Source of the DNA: Ruegeria_B marisflavi
GTDB taxonomy: Bacteria; Pseudomonadota; Alphaproteobacteria; Rhodobacterales; Rhodobacteraceae
Direction of reading: 5' to 3'
NCBI RefSeq assembly: GCF_025673445.1
Contig: NZ_JAOVQN010000001.1
Span: forward strand, 186,001-250,000
DNA: 64,000 nt
A model generated the notes under the pieces. That model was not told the origin of the DNA. It saw only the letters and a program-made list of their open reading frames with translations, and did not search any database. Of this stretch, positions 35,419 through 44,608 are shown one piece after another; within the stretch, counting starts at the first letter, position 1, and each line of letters opens with the position of its first letter. Made by a program: the position numbers and the translations under genes.

Positions 35419-36318
35419 ATGAATGGGCGCAGCGGCGATAACGTGATCCTTGCCATCGCTCTGTCGCTGCTGGCGCTTGTCCTGTTCGATCTGATGGGGC
35501 TGATCATCAAGCTTTTGTCGCCGCGATACTCAGCCGCCGAGCTTTCAGCCTATCGCAACTTTTTCGGCATCTTTCCCAGCCTCATTGCGCTGTGGTCCTC
35601 GCGTGCTTGGCACACGGCCGGTCGGCCCTGGCGGCTGCGTCAGTGGAAACTGGGGTTTCTGCGCGGAATCTACGTCACTTTTGCGCAGTTCCTGTTCTAC
35701 TATTCCCTCGGCGTGATGGCCTTTGCCACCGCGTCGACCATCACCTATGCCAATGCCATCTTCATGACCGCGCTGGCCGTCCCGCTGTTGGGCGAGCGGG
35801 TGGGCGGGATGCGCTGGCTGGCGGTGTTGCTCGGTTTTGCCGGTGTGCTAATGGTGATGAAACCGGGCAGCGAGACATTCACGCTGGATGCCCTCGCACC
35901 TTTGGGGGCGGCGTTTCTCTACGCGCTGGCCGGGGTTTCGGCCCGTCTGATGGACCCAGAGGTGCCCAGTCCGCTGATCAATCTCTATTCGGTGATCTCT
36001 GCACTCGTCGGTGCGCTGGCGCTGGCGTTCTACGCGGGCGGTTTTACCCCTATCGCCGATATCCGCGATCTGGCTTGGGTTGCGGCAATGGGAGCTTTTG
36101 GCGGCACTGCGGTTTTGTGCCTGGTGGTCTCGTACCGCATGACCGAACAAAGCAACCTTGCCCCGTTCAGCTATTTCGGCATCCCCATCGCCTTTGTCGC
36201 CGGCTGGCTGGCCTTTGACGAGGCACCCTGGGGCGACCTGTTCCCGGGGGCACTGTTCATCGTCGCCGGTGGTCTGCTGGTCATCTGGCGCGAACGACGG
36301 TTGGCGCGGCGTCCGTGA
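35419..36318 (+). CDS. DMT superfamily transporter (EamA)
   Basis: This 299-residue integral membrane protein has about ten helices in two EamA repeats. The first repeat holds SAYRNFFGIFPSLIALW and GLKPG-like VLMVMKPGSETF; the second starts at LGAAFLYALAGVSARLM. EamA proteins usually export metabolites such as amino acids. The ATG lies 2 bases after the dehydrogenase stop, so it is the last gene of the ABC-dehydrogenase operon. It converges with pncB, with only 5 bases between stops. Confidence 0.9.
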   Translation: MNGRSGDNVILAIALSLLALVLFDLMGLIIKLLSPRYSAAELSAYRNFFGIFPSLIALWSSRAWHTAGRPWRLRQWKLGFLRGIYVTFAQFLFYYSLGVMAFATASTITYANAIFMTALAVPLLGERVGGMRWLAVLLGFAGVLMVMKPGSETFTLDALAPLGAAFLYALAGVSARLMDPEVPSPLINLYSVISALVGALALAFYAGGFTPIADIRDLAWVAAMGAFGGTAVLCLVVSYRMTEQSNLAPFSYFGIPIAFVAGWLAFDEAPWGDLFPGALFIVAGGLLVIWRERRLARRP

Positions 36319-36323
36319 CGGGT

Positions 36324-37643
36324 TCAGACAACAACCTGGATGCGGTCCTGTTCCCCAACCCCGAACACGCGCTTGTAGCGGGCGACCTCATCCGCCGGTC
36401 CCATCGCCTTTTCGGGGTTGTCGCTGAGCTTGACGGTCGGATGTCCATTTGCCGAAACGGCCTTGCAAACCAGCGAAAATGGCGCCAGCCCATTGTCCGG
36501 GACAAGGCCGCGAAAATCGTTGGTCAACAGCGTGCCCCAGCCGAACGAGACCTTCGCCCGGCCTGAAAACTGCCGGTGCAGTTCGACGATCTTGTCCACG
36601 TCCAAACCATCGGAAAAGATGATGCGTTTCTGTGTCGGGTCCTCGCCGCGTGACTTCCACCAGGCAATCGCAGTTTCGGCCCCCTTCGCCGGGTCGCCAC
36701 TGTCGATGCGGATCCCTGTCCATCCCGCCAGCCAATCCGGTGCCCGGTCAAGAAAACCCACTGTTCCATAGGTATCGGGCAGGATGATGCGCAGATTGCC
36801 ATCGTGCTCTTCGTGCCAGTCGCTGAGCACATCATAGGGGGCCCGCGCCAGGGCTTCGTCGTCCTTTGCCAGGGCAGAGTAGACCATGGGCAGTTCGTGT
36901 GCATTCGTGCCGATAGCCTCGACCTCACGCCGCATGGCGATAAGGCAGTTCGAGGTGCCGGTAAATTTTGTCCCCAGACCTTCGATCATCGCCTGCACGC
37001 ACCAGTCCTGCCACAGAAACGAATGCCGCCGCCGCGTCCCGAAATCGGCAATGGTCAGCCCGTCGATCTGGCGCAAGCGTTCAATCTTTTCCCAGACGCG
37101 GGTCATGGCGCGGGCGTAGAGGATCTGCAATTCGAACCGGCGCATGTCATTGAGTACCGCGCGCGACCGCAATTCCATCAAGACGGCAAGTGCGGGGATT
37201 TCCCACAACATCACCTCGTGCCACTTGCCTTCAAACGTCAGCTCGTATTGGTCGTTTCTGCGTTCCAGATGATAGGGCGGCAATTGCAGGCCTTCGAACC
37301 ACTCCATAAAATCCGGGCGGAACATCTGGCGTTTGCCATAGAACGTGTTGCCGCGCAGCCAAGTGCTTTCGCCCCGGCTCAGCCGCAAGGAACGGATGTG
37401 GTCCAGTTGTTCGCGCAGCTCGCCTTCGTCGATCAGGCGGGCCAACGGGATACGTGTCGTCCGGTTGATCAGGGAAAATGTTACATCCGTGTCGGGCTTG
37501 TTGCGGAACACCGACTGGCACATCAACAGCTTGTAAAAATCAGTGTCGATCAGCGACCTCACAATCGGATCGATTTTCCATTTGTGGTTATAGACTCGGG
37601 TTGCAATATCCACTGGGCCTGCCTCGTCATCTGGGTTTGCCAT
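36324..37643 (-). CDS. pncB: Nicotinate phosphoribosyltransferase
   Basis: This 439-residue enzyme makes nicotinate mononucleotide from nicotinate and PRPP, the committed step of NAD salvage by the Preiss-Handler route. The N-terminus has SLIDTDFYKLLMCQSVF; IADFGTRRRHS, GTSNCLIAMR (with GTKFTGTSN) and IRIDSGDPAKGAETAI are family signatures. Length and order are normal. It is the last gene of the probable pncA-kinase-pncB unit. The ribosome-binding site before 37643 is weak. Confidence 0.95.
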   Translation of the reverse strand: MANPDDEAGPVDIATRVYNHKWKIDPIVRSLIDTDFYKLLMCQSVFRNKPDTDVTFSLINRTTRIPLARLIDEGELREQLDHIRSLRLSRGESTWLRGNTFYGKRQMFRPDFMEWFEGLQLPPYHLERRNDQYELTFEGKWHEVMLWEIPALAVLMELRSRAVLNDMRRFELQILYARAMTRVWEKIERLRQIDGLTIADFGTRRRHSFLWQDWCVQAMIEGLGTKFTGTSNCLIAMRREVEAIGTNAHELPMVYSALAKDDEALARAPYDVLSDWHEEHDGNLRIILPDTYGTVGFLDRAPDWLAGWTGIRIDSGDPAKGAETAIAWWKSRGEDPTQKRIIFSDGLDVDKIVELHRQFSGRAKVSFGWGTLLTNDFRGLVPDNGLAPFSLVCKAVSANGHPTVKLSDNPEKAMGPADEVARYKRVFGVGEQDRIQVVV

Positions 37644-37703
37644 GGATACGCCAGCAGAACCGTTATGGCAATTCAGGGCAATACGGTTCGCTGTCCCGGC
37701 TGA

Positions 37704-39965
37704 TCAGGCGGTTCGGTGCACCGTGGCCGGATCGGTACGATGCGCAAGATGCTCGAGCAGACAGGAGATCAGTTCGGACCTGCCCACTGGTTTGCTCAGA
37801 AAGTCGTTCATTCCGGCATCCAGGCACGCCTTGCGGTCACTGTCATAGGCATTTGCCGTAAGCGCCACGATCGGGAGCCGGGTACTCCAGGACTCCCGGA
37901 TGAGCCGGGTGGCCTCGATCCCGCTCAAGTGCGGCATCGACATATCCATGAACACGATGTCAGGACCCAGGGACTTGGCTTTTTCCACGACCTGCCGACC
38001 ATCACACGCGAATTCGAGCTGTACCGGCAGATCCGCCAGGAATTTCGCGATCAATAGCCTGTTGATCTTGTTGTCATCTGCGACAAGAACAATGCGCCCG
38101 TCCAGCTGTGCAAGAACGTCGTCCGCGATCTTCATCTGCCGGCCAGGGCCGTTGCTCTGAGCCGGGGGCCCTAGGGGCAACCGCAGAGAGAAACACGACC
38201 CCTCTCCCAGGGTCGATTCCACCGTGAGCTTGCCTCCCATCAACCCGACCAGTTCGCGAGAGATGGCCAGACCCAACCCGGTACCGCCATAAGTCCGGGT
38301 GGTGTTGGCCTCGGCCTGCGAGAAACGTTCGAAAATATGCTCGATCTTTTCGGCCGGGATACCAATGCCGGTGTCTTCGACCTCGATACCCGCGGTATGG
38401 CCTATGGCTGCCTCCTCTACCGACAGACGTAGGCAAACGTTGCCGTGTTCAGTGAACTTCACCGCGTTTCCCAGCAGGTTGATCAGAATCTGTCGCAGAC
38501 GTCCGTCATCGGCGTGCACGATTTCCGGTACTTCGGTCAGCGTCTCAAGCGAAAGCCTTAACCCTTTGCTGTTTGCCTGAGGTCGGATCAGGCGCACCGT
38601 GTCCGAGAGGCAGGCCAGCAGATCAAAGTCGACCGGATGGATTTCCATCTTGTGGGCATCCAGCCGGGACAGATCCAGAACGTCGTTGATGATCGCCAGC
38701 AGGGCGGCCGCCGAACTCTTTATCGTTTCGACATATTCATTCTGCTCCTCGGTTAGGGCGGTTCCAGAAAGCAGCTCGGCCATTCCGACCACGCCGTTCA
38801 TCGGGGTTCTGATTTCGTGGCTCATCGTTGCCAGGAAGTCGGCTTTCGCCCTGGCCCCATCCTCAGCGGCTTCGCGCGCTGCGGCCAGTTCCTGTTCGTG
38901 GGACTTGCCCAAGGTAATGTCGCGCTCCACCGCCACCGTCATTTCGACATTGCCGTCTTCGTCGACGATGGGCACCATGTTTACATCCATCCAGATCGGC
39001 TGACCGTGCTTGGTCACGTTCTGGATTACGCCGCGAAAATTCTTCCCTGCGGTGATCGCGGCTGCGATTGCGTCCGAGATTGCCAGATCGGTTGCAGGCC
39101 CGTTCAACAACTCGCCCGGCAGCTTGCCTCTGGCTTCTTCGGCCGAAAAACCGGTGATCCGGGTAAAAGCCTCGTTCGTCCACACAATTCGCCCGTTCGC
39201 ATCCGACATGATAACGCTGTCGTTGGCGTTGCGCGCGACAAGTGAAAGTTGCTGTGCTTCTTTCTGGTGCCGGACCAAATCGCGGCCTTGCTCCATCAGG
39301 CGTAGGGTCGTGCGCCGATGCGCGTTGAAACCCGAGTTCACGAACATCAGAAAAAGCGCCACCATGAATGCGAGCATTGCGGCGCCGCTGGCGTCCATCA
39401 GGAAAACGGAATCCACGCGTTTCGCGGCCAGGACATCAAATGCAAAAATCGACAGCGTGACTAAGGCATAGACGGTCAACCGGGCTGCTCCGGCCGCCGG
39501 ATGAAACGGCAGCACCAGACCGGCATTGATCGCCGCCCCGGCCACAAAGGCAATTGTAAACAGGGGCGAATACCCGCTGAATTCACCGAACCACGCCAGC
39601 AAGACACATGCCGCTATTGTCAGGGACTGCGCTAAGGCCGTGATTGAGCTGAAAAACAGCATTGTACGGAGATCGTGACCCGTCTCGAGGAGGCGCGGCA
39701 GGCGTGAAAGGAACAGGCAATCGACTAGTTCACCGAACAAAGCCACAAGAACAGCAATGGCCCCCGTTTCAGGGCCTTCGGACAAGGTCAGTGCCAGACC
39801 GCCGCTGAATGTCATGATCTGGCGGTTGCCGAAATTCCTGACTCGACCCTTTGCATAGCGGATCAACAGGCCGCGGCGGCTATACCGCCGCTCGAATTCC
39901 GCCAGTTGGTCGGCTTCGTGCGACCCGGTATCTTGCATCGGCGAACCCCGGGATAACGTGGACAT
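37704..39965 (-). CDS. Membrane-bound hybrid histidine kinase (PAS-HisKA-HATPase-REC)
   Basis: This 753-residue sensor kinase has an N-terminal region with about six hydrophobic helices (about residues 55-210), a PAS domain (about 240-360, GRIVWTNEAFTRITGFSAEEA), a dimerisation domain with His383 in SHEIRTPMNG, an ATPase with NLLGNAVKFT, EDTGIGIP and GTGLGLAI, and one C-terminal receiver with an intact acidic pair (VADDN) and acceptor Asp674 (MDMSMPHLSG). No large extracellular domain is present, so the signal is probably sensed in or near the membrane. It lies between the two NAD-salvage genes on the same strand with gaps of 60 and 41 bases. No ribosome-binding site is obvious; an ATG 10 codons downstream is possible. 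Confidence 0.92.
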   Translation of the reverse strand: MSTLSRGSPMQDTGSHEADQLAEFERRYSRRGLLIRYAKGRVRNFGNRQIMTFSGGLALTLSEGPETGAIAVLVALFGELVDCLFLSRLPRLLETGHDLRTMLFFSSITALAQSLTIAACVLLAWFGEFSGYSPLFTIAFVAGAAINAGLVLPFHPAAGAARLTVYALVTLSIFAFDVLAAKRVDSVFLMDASGAAMLAFMVALFLMFVNSGFNAHRRTTLRLMEQGRDLVRHQKEAQQLSLVARNANDSVIMSDANGRIVWTNEAFTRITGFSAEEARGKLPGELLNGPATDLAISDAIAAAITAGKNFRGVIQNVTKHGQPIWMDVNMVPIVDEDGNVEMTVAVERDITLGKSHEQELAAAREAAEDGARAKADFLATMSHEIRTPMNGVVGMAELLSGTALTEEQNEYVETIKSSAAALLAIINDVLDLSRLDAHKMEIHPVDFDLLACLSDTVRLIRPQANSKGLRLSLETLTEVPEIVHADDGRLRQILINLLGNAVKFTEHGNVCLRLSVEEAAIGHTAGIEVEDTGIGIPAEKIEHIFERFSQAEANTTRTYGGTGLGLAISRELVGLMGGKLTVESTLGEGSCFSLRLPLGPPAQSNGPGRQMKIADDVLAQLDGRIVLVADDNKINRLLIAKFLADLPVQLEFACDGRQVVEKAKSLGPDIVFMDMSMPHLSGIEATRLIRESWSTRLPIVALTANAYDSDRKACLDAGMNDFLSKPVGRSELISCLLEHLAHRTDPATVHRTA

Positions 39966-40006
39966 GTGTCCAAGGTTCTAGCCCGGCAGACCTTAACAAA
40001 TGGCAA

Positions 40007-40600
40007 CTATGAGATCAGTTTCACACCGGCCGACGTCATCGCGTCGATCCCGGCCTGCAAGGAGCCGTCAAGGTCGATCGCACGGCAGGCGTTCATCTGC
40101 ACCGTGACGTCGAAACCCAGGCGCGCCGCATCTACGGCGGAATAGTGAACGCAAAAATCGGTCGCAAGACCGACGAGGGTCAGCCGGTCTATGCCGCGGT
40201 TGCGCAGATAACCCTCCAGTCCGGTCGGCGTTGTCTTGTCGTTTTCGAAGAACCCCGAGTAGCTGTCGATCCCGGCGCGAAACCCCTTGCGAATGATCAG
40301 ATCCGCATCGGTGACAAGGTCGGGATGGAATTCTGCCCCGCGTGTATTCTGAACGCAGTGATCCGGCCAAAGAACCTGGGGGCCATAAGGCATCTGGATC
40401 AGCTCGAACGGCGCGGCGCCTGAATGGGCGGACGCAAAGGACGAATGCCGCACCGGGTGCCAGTCCTGTGTCAGGATCACGGCGTCGAAATCGTGCATCA
40501 TCGCATTGATCAATGGCACAATCGCGTCGCCATCCGGAACCGCCAGCGCGCCACCCGGGCAAAAATCGTTCTGAACATCAATGACGATCAGGCCATGCAT
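40007..40600 (-). CDS. pncA: Nicotinamidase
   Basis: This 197-residue isochorismatase-fold hydrolase turns nicotinamide into nicotinate for NAD salvage. The catalytic triad is visible: Asp in VIDVQNDFCPGG, Lys in IIRKGF and Cys in LATDFCVHYSA. The metal-binding DWHPVRHSSF is complete. I chose the ATG at 40600 because it starts the family-typical MHGLIVIDVQ and follows GGGAGATAG; the long upstream extension to 40876 crosses the divergent promoter. It leads the pncA-kinase-pncB series. Confidence 0.95.
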   Translation of the reverse strand: MHGLIVIDVQNDFCPGGALAVPDGDAIVPLINAMMHDFDAVILTQDWHPVRHSSFASAHSGAAPFELIQMPYGPQVLWPDHCVQNTRGAEFHPDLVTDADLIIRKGFRAGIDSYSGFFENDKTTPTGLEGYLRNRGIDRLTLVGLATDFCVHYSAVDAARLGFDVTVQMNACRAIDLDGSLQAGIDAMTSAGVKLIS

Positions 40601-40742
40601 GGCTATCTCCCTTTTTGGATCGACACTAGCGTGCGGGCGAGGCATGCAAAAGCACCCTTTGAACCTCACGCCGCGCAAAGACCGTTGCGGCGGGCTGCTC
40701 CCGGATGTATCCGGGCGCTTTCGCGCAGACCGGGAGAGGATT

Positions 40743-41966
40743 ATGGCACGTCTTGGCGTGGATTTCGGAACGTCGAATACTGCCGCCGGTCTTTTGCAGG
40801 CGGGGCATCGCCGGATTCTGCCTCTCGAGCCTGGTGCGCAGACCCTGCCAACGGCGGTGTTCATCGACTTTGACACCCGCCGCTACGTCTATGGCAGCGA
40901 CGCCGCCCGCGCCATGATGGACGGGCAAGAGGGTCGCTTTCTCCGTGCGCTGAAGAGCGTCATGGGCACCCCTCTGGCGCGCGAACCCCGTGTGTTTCTG
41001 AACGAGCGGCTGACCCTGGTCGAGGTGATCGCCCGCTTCCTTGCCGAGATCCGGATGCGCGCCGAAAAGCTCAGCGGGCAGCGATTTGATCGCGCCCTGT
41101 CGGGTCGACCCGTCCATTTCCATTCAGCAGCACCTGATCGTGACGCCCAGGCCCAGATCGACTTGCACGACGCCTATCTGCTGGCCGGGTTCCGCGAGGT
41201 CGACTTTCTGCCCGAGCCCGAAGCGGCTGCGCTTGCGGTTGCGGGACAGGGCCGGATGCTGATCGTCGATATCGGCGGCGGCACTTCGGATTTCACCCTG
41301 TGCGACCGGCAGGGCTTGGCCACCCAGGTTCTGGCGAGCCGCGGCTTGCGTATCGGCGGCACCGATTTTGACCGGGTGCTGAGCCTGGAATACGCGATGC
41401 CGTTGCTGGGTTACGAGACCAGGATCGGCGCCGAACTGGGCGATGCCAGCCACAGCGCGCCCCGGGCGCTGTTCCACGATCTGGCGAGTTGGGAAAAAAT
41501 CGCCTTTGTCTATGACCCCGCCATCTTGCGCGAGGTGAGACGCTGGGCACGCCTGGCTGAACAGCCGCGCCTGTTCGAACGCCTGACCGAGGTGCTGGAA
41601 TCGCATCTGGGCCACGATGTGGCCTATGCGGTCGAAACGGGCAAGATCGCTGCCAACGGGGCCGAGGCGGGTCGCATTACGCTCGATATTGTCGAACGCG
41701 GTCTAGGGGCTGATCTGTGTAATGCCGCGATGCAAGCGGCGCTGGCCGGTTTCGCCGATGAAATTGCAGGCTGCGCGATGCAGACTGTGCGCGATGCGGG
41801 GGTCTCGCCGGACAGTGTCGATCAGGTCGTTTTTGTGGGCGGTTCCAGCCTGATGGGGGTGATCCGGTCGGCGATGGGTCGCGTCTTGCCCGGAGCCCGG
41901 CAACAGGATTCCGAGGTGTTCACCGCCGTGGTGCATGGCCTTATCCTGGCCAGTGAGACTCAATAA
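40743..41966 (+). CDS. Hsp70 family protein, YegD-like
   Basis: This 407-residue ATPase of the actin-Hsp70 fold has phosphate 1 GVDFGTSNTAAG, phosphate 2 IVDIGGGTSDFTL and adenosine motif VFVGGSSLMGVI. The nucleotide-binding domain is complete but no substrate-binding domain follows, as in E. coli YegD, which it also matches in SGRPVHF and FLPEPEAAALA. The ATG at 40743 follows GGGAGAGGA. It is divergent from pncA. Client and role are unknown. Confidence 0.87.
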   Translation: MARLGVDFGTSNTAAGLLQAGHRRILPLEPGAQTLPTAVFIDFDTRRYVYGSDAARAMMDGQEGRFLRALKSVMGTPLAREPRVFLNERLTLVEVIARFLAEIRMRAEKLSGQRFDRALSGRPVHFHSAAPDRDAQAQIDLHDAYLLAGFREVDFLPEPEAAALAVAGQGRMLIVDIGGGTSDFTLCDRQGLATQVLASRGLRIGGTDFDRVLSLEYAMPLLGYETRIGAELGDASHSAPRALFHDLASWEKIAFVYDPAILREVRRWARLAEQPRLFERLTEVLESHLGHDVAYAVETGKIAANGAEAGRITLDIVERGLGADLCNAAMQAALAGFADEIAGCAMQTVRDAGVSPDSVDQVVFVGGSSLMGVIRSAMGRVLPGARQQDSEVFTAVVHGLILASETQ

Positions 41967-42042
41967 AACAACATCGAAAACGCATGTTTCGCCATATATC
42001 GCGCCTCTTGAAATCGCGGGCAGCGGGGCGTATGGCGCGGGC

Positions 42043-42948
42043 ATGTACACGATCGCCGCTCTCTATCATTTCACCCGTTTCCCCGATCCTGCCGCGCTGA
42101 AACCGGCGTTGTTGACCCTGTGCCTGGCGCAGGATGTCAAGGGCACGCTGTTGCTGGCAAAGGAAGGCATCAACGGCACCATCGCCGGCACCCGCGCCGG
42201 GATTGATGCGGTGCTGGCCCATATTCGCGCCCTGCAGGGTTGTGCCGATCTGGAGTGGAAAGAAGCCCAGAGCGACCATCCGCCCTTTGGCAAGATGAAG
42301 GTGCGGCTGAAGAAAGAGATCGTGACCATGGGCCAGCCTGATGTCGATCCGCAGGCCAAGGTCGGACACTACGTGGAGCCAGAGGACTGGAACGACCTGA
42401 TCCGGTCCGAGGATGTCGTGGTGATCGACACCCGCAATGATTACGAGGTGGCGATCGGCACGTTCGAAGGCGCCATCGACCCCAGGACGGACAGTTTCCG
42501 GGAGTTTCCCGCCTGGTGGGAGGCCAACAAGGAGCGGTTTCACAACAAGCGGGTGGCGATGTTCTGCACCGGTGGTATCCGGTGCGAGAAATCCACCAAC
42601 TATCTGCTGGGGCAGGGGGTCGAGCAGGTCTATCACCTCAAGGGCGGCATCCTGCGCTATCTCGAAGAGATGCCGGCAGAGAACAGCACCTGGCAGGGCG
42701 AATGTTTCGTGTTCGACAACCGGGTCTCGGTCGGCCACGGATTGGTCGAGGGGCCGTACGAGCTGTGCCACGGCTGCCGCCGCCCGATCCTGCCCGAGGA
42801 CCGCAAGCGCCCGGAATATGAACATGGTGTAAGCTGTCATCTGTGCATCAATGAAACGACTGACGCGGACAAGAAGCGATTTCGCGAACGGCAGAAACAG
42901 ATCGCGCTGGCCCGCGCGCGCGGAGAAGAACACCTCGGCAACCACTGA
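42043..42948 (+). CDS. trhO: Oxygen-dependent tRNA uridine(34) hydroxylase (rhodanese-like)
   Basis: This 301-residue member of the TrhO/YceA (UPF0176) family hydroxylates U34 of tRNAs to 5-hydroxyuridine. It has an N-terminal acylphosphatase-like part (KGTLLLAKEGINGTIAG), a rhodanese domain with the active-site loop MFCTGGIRCEKST, and a C-terminal cysteine cluster (CHGCRRPI, CHLC). The ATG at 42043 starts the usual MYTIAALYHF. The upstream extension to 41935 would overlap the Hsp70 gene. Confidence 0.93.
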   Translation: MYTIAALYHFTRFPDPAALKPALLTLCLAQDVKGTLLLAKEGINGTIAGTRAGIDAVLAHIRALQGCADLEWKEAQSDHPPFGKMKVRLKKEIVTMGQPDVDPQAKVGHYVEPEDWNDLIRSEDVVVIDTRNDYEVAIGTFEGAIDPRTDSFREFPAWWEANKERFHNKRVAMFCTGGIRCEKSTNYLLGQGVEQVYHLKGGILRYLEEMPAENSTWQGECFVFDNRVSVGHGLVEGPYELCHGCRRPILPEDRKRPEYEHGVSCHLCINETTDADKKRFRERQKQIALARARGEEHLGNH

Positions 42949-43015
42949 ACCGCTGCGCGCTTGCTAGATCTCGACGGACAAGAGATGATCAAAGCCGGAG
43001 ATCAAGGAGCAGGAT

Positions 43016-43522
43016 ATGGCCAAACCGCATTCCCTGACGCGCGAGTGGCGCGGAACCATGATAGCCGCAGGCGGCATGGTCATCGTCAGCAGCCTGGCAT
43101 TCCGTATTTTGTCAAATGTTGACGAAGGCCTTGCTGGCGGCACCCTGGGTACGATTTCTACACTCGTCCTGGCGGCCTGGCTGCTGATGCAGCTCTGGAC
43201 CTATGTCGTGCGCATCGGTCAACCCAAGCATCAGGTGGTGCTGATGGGCATCTCCTTTATCCAGTCAGTGCCTTTTCTTTATGCGGCGGTCTATGCCTCC
43301 TTCGGATACACGGACAGTTGCGTTCTGGGGGCGGATCGTGCCTCGGAACTGCTCTATTTCTCTTATGTCACCTTCACCACGGTCGGTTATGGCGATCTGC
43401 AACCGGTCGGCATGTGCCGTGGCCTGGCCGTGGCCGAGGCGGTGACCGGCTACATCCTGCTTGGCCTGTTCGTGTCGGCGGCGGTGGCCGTCGCCTCGCA
43501 TCATCGGCATTCGCAGGAATAG
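43016..43522 (+). CDS. Small potassium channel family protein
   Basis: This 168-residue membrane protein has three hydrophobic helices, then a pore loop with the selectivity filter TFTTVGYGDLQP, then a last helix (VTGYILLGLFVSAAVAVA). This is the Ion_trans_2 type. There is no voltage-sensor arginine row and no cytoplasmic RCK/TrkA-N domain, so gating is not obvious. CAAGGAGCAGG precedes the ATG. It converges with the DUF1513 gene, with 6 bases between. Confidence 0.88.
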   Translation: MAKPHSLTREWRGTMIAAGGMVIVSSLAFRILSNVDEGLAGGTLGTISTLVLAAWLLMQLWTYVVRIGQPKHQVVLMGISFIQSVPFLYAAVYASFGYTDSCVLGADRASELLYFSYVTFTTVGYGDLQPVGMCRGLAVAEAVTGYILLGLFVSAAVAVASHHRHSQE

Positions 43523-43528
43523 CCCTGC

Positions 43529-44605
43529 CTAGCCCGCGTTGACGCGAACCAGGTGATTGTCCCATGCAATGTTGGTCAGGCTCAGCGCCGCGCCATCAAT
43601 CCATTGCAATTGTCCCGTCCCCGACGAGGTCAGCAAACGGTCACCCAGCAGACCCAGCCCGCACACGTCCTCGACCTCGACACTCTGCGCAATTCTGCCT
43701 GTGGTCACGTTGCTCAGCTGAACCCGGCCACCGCGCGGCGATGATACGGCGACCTGAGCGCCGCCGTCGAAAAACGCGACACTGCCGCCATAGCCTTTCA
43801 TCCCGCGCATTTCGGCCTCGCTCCCCTCGACCTTCTGGGGGGCATGTCCCCTCTTGTGCAGACCCAGAAGCGGGCGCAGTTCGGTCTCCTCGCCTTGCCA
43901 CTGCATGGCAAAGGCCACCAACCCGTCGCCCCTGACATCAAGATGCCGAATCGAGTTCTGCCGGTGTTCGGGCGGCATCTGTACCACCTCCAGAACTGAA
44001 CCCTCAAGCGACAGATAGGCGAGGTTGGGTTGCATCACCGGCAGGTTCAGCTTGGCCCGGCCACTGTCCGGGTGGGTCTCTACCCCGCCATTTGCGACGA
44101 CCAGCGTCCGGCTATCGGGCATCAGCCGGATGTCATGCGGCCCGACCCCGGACGAGGGCACCTCTCCCATCCGGCGATATCCTCCGGTCACGTCCCACAA
44201 GCCGATACGACCCTCACCCGCCTCATAGTCGTTTTCCGTTGCATAGAGGGTCGTCCCATCGGGCGAAAACACGCCGTGGCCGTAGAAATGCCGCCCCTCG
44301 GGGGCCGAAAGCCGCGCGATCTCGGCGCCGGTCACACAGTTCAGCACCACCGCAAACCGCCCTGGGCGGCGTGCAAAGGCGACCGCCTCGGGGCGGTCGG
44401 GATGGGCAGCGGCGGCATGACCCCGGTCGGGGATGGGGATACGAAAGACCGGCCTTCCCTGATGGTTGACGCCGTAGAGGGAATAGGCGCCATCCGGCGC
44501 CCGCCCAGCGCTCAGGAATGCCGGGGCGCCCGCGTCGGCCCAACTTAGCCTCGGCGTCAGGCTCGCCGCTACCAGTCCTGCCAGAAAGCCGCGTCGGTTC
44601 CGCAT
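43529..44605 (-). CDS. DUF1513 protein, Tat-exported
   Basis: This 358-residue protein begins with a twin-arginine signal (RNRRGFLAGLVAASL). The body reads like a beta-propeller with repeats such as GVFSPDGTTLYATEN and DIRLMPDSRTLVVANGG. It matches DUF1513, whose genes commonly accompany imelysin and di-heme oxidoreductase genes in iron-linked operons. It is the last gene of the five-gene operon; the ATG lies 3 bases after the preceding stop. No biochemical function is known to me. Confidence 0.88.
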   Translation of the reverse strand: MRNRRGFLAGLVAASLTPRLSWADAGAPAFLSAGRAPDGAYSLYGVNHQGRPVFRIPIPDRGHAAAAHPDRPEAVAFARRPGRFAVVLNCVTGAEIARLSAPEGRHFYGHGVFSPDGTTLYATENDYEAGEGRIGLWDVTGGYRRMGEVPSSGVGPHDIRLMPDSRTLVVANGGVETHPDSGRAKLNLPVMQPNLAYLSLEGSVLEVVQMPPEHRQNSIRHLDVRGDGLVAFAMQWQGEETELRPLLGLHKRGHAPQKVEGSEAEMRGMKGYGGSVAFFDGGAQVAVSSPRGGRVQLSNVTTGRIAQSVEVEDVCGLGLLGDRLLTSSGTGQLQWIDGAALSLTNIAWDNHLVRVNAG

Positions 44606-44608
44606 CGC

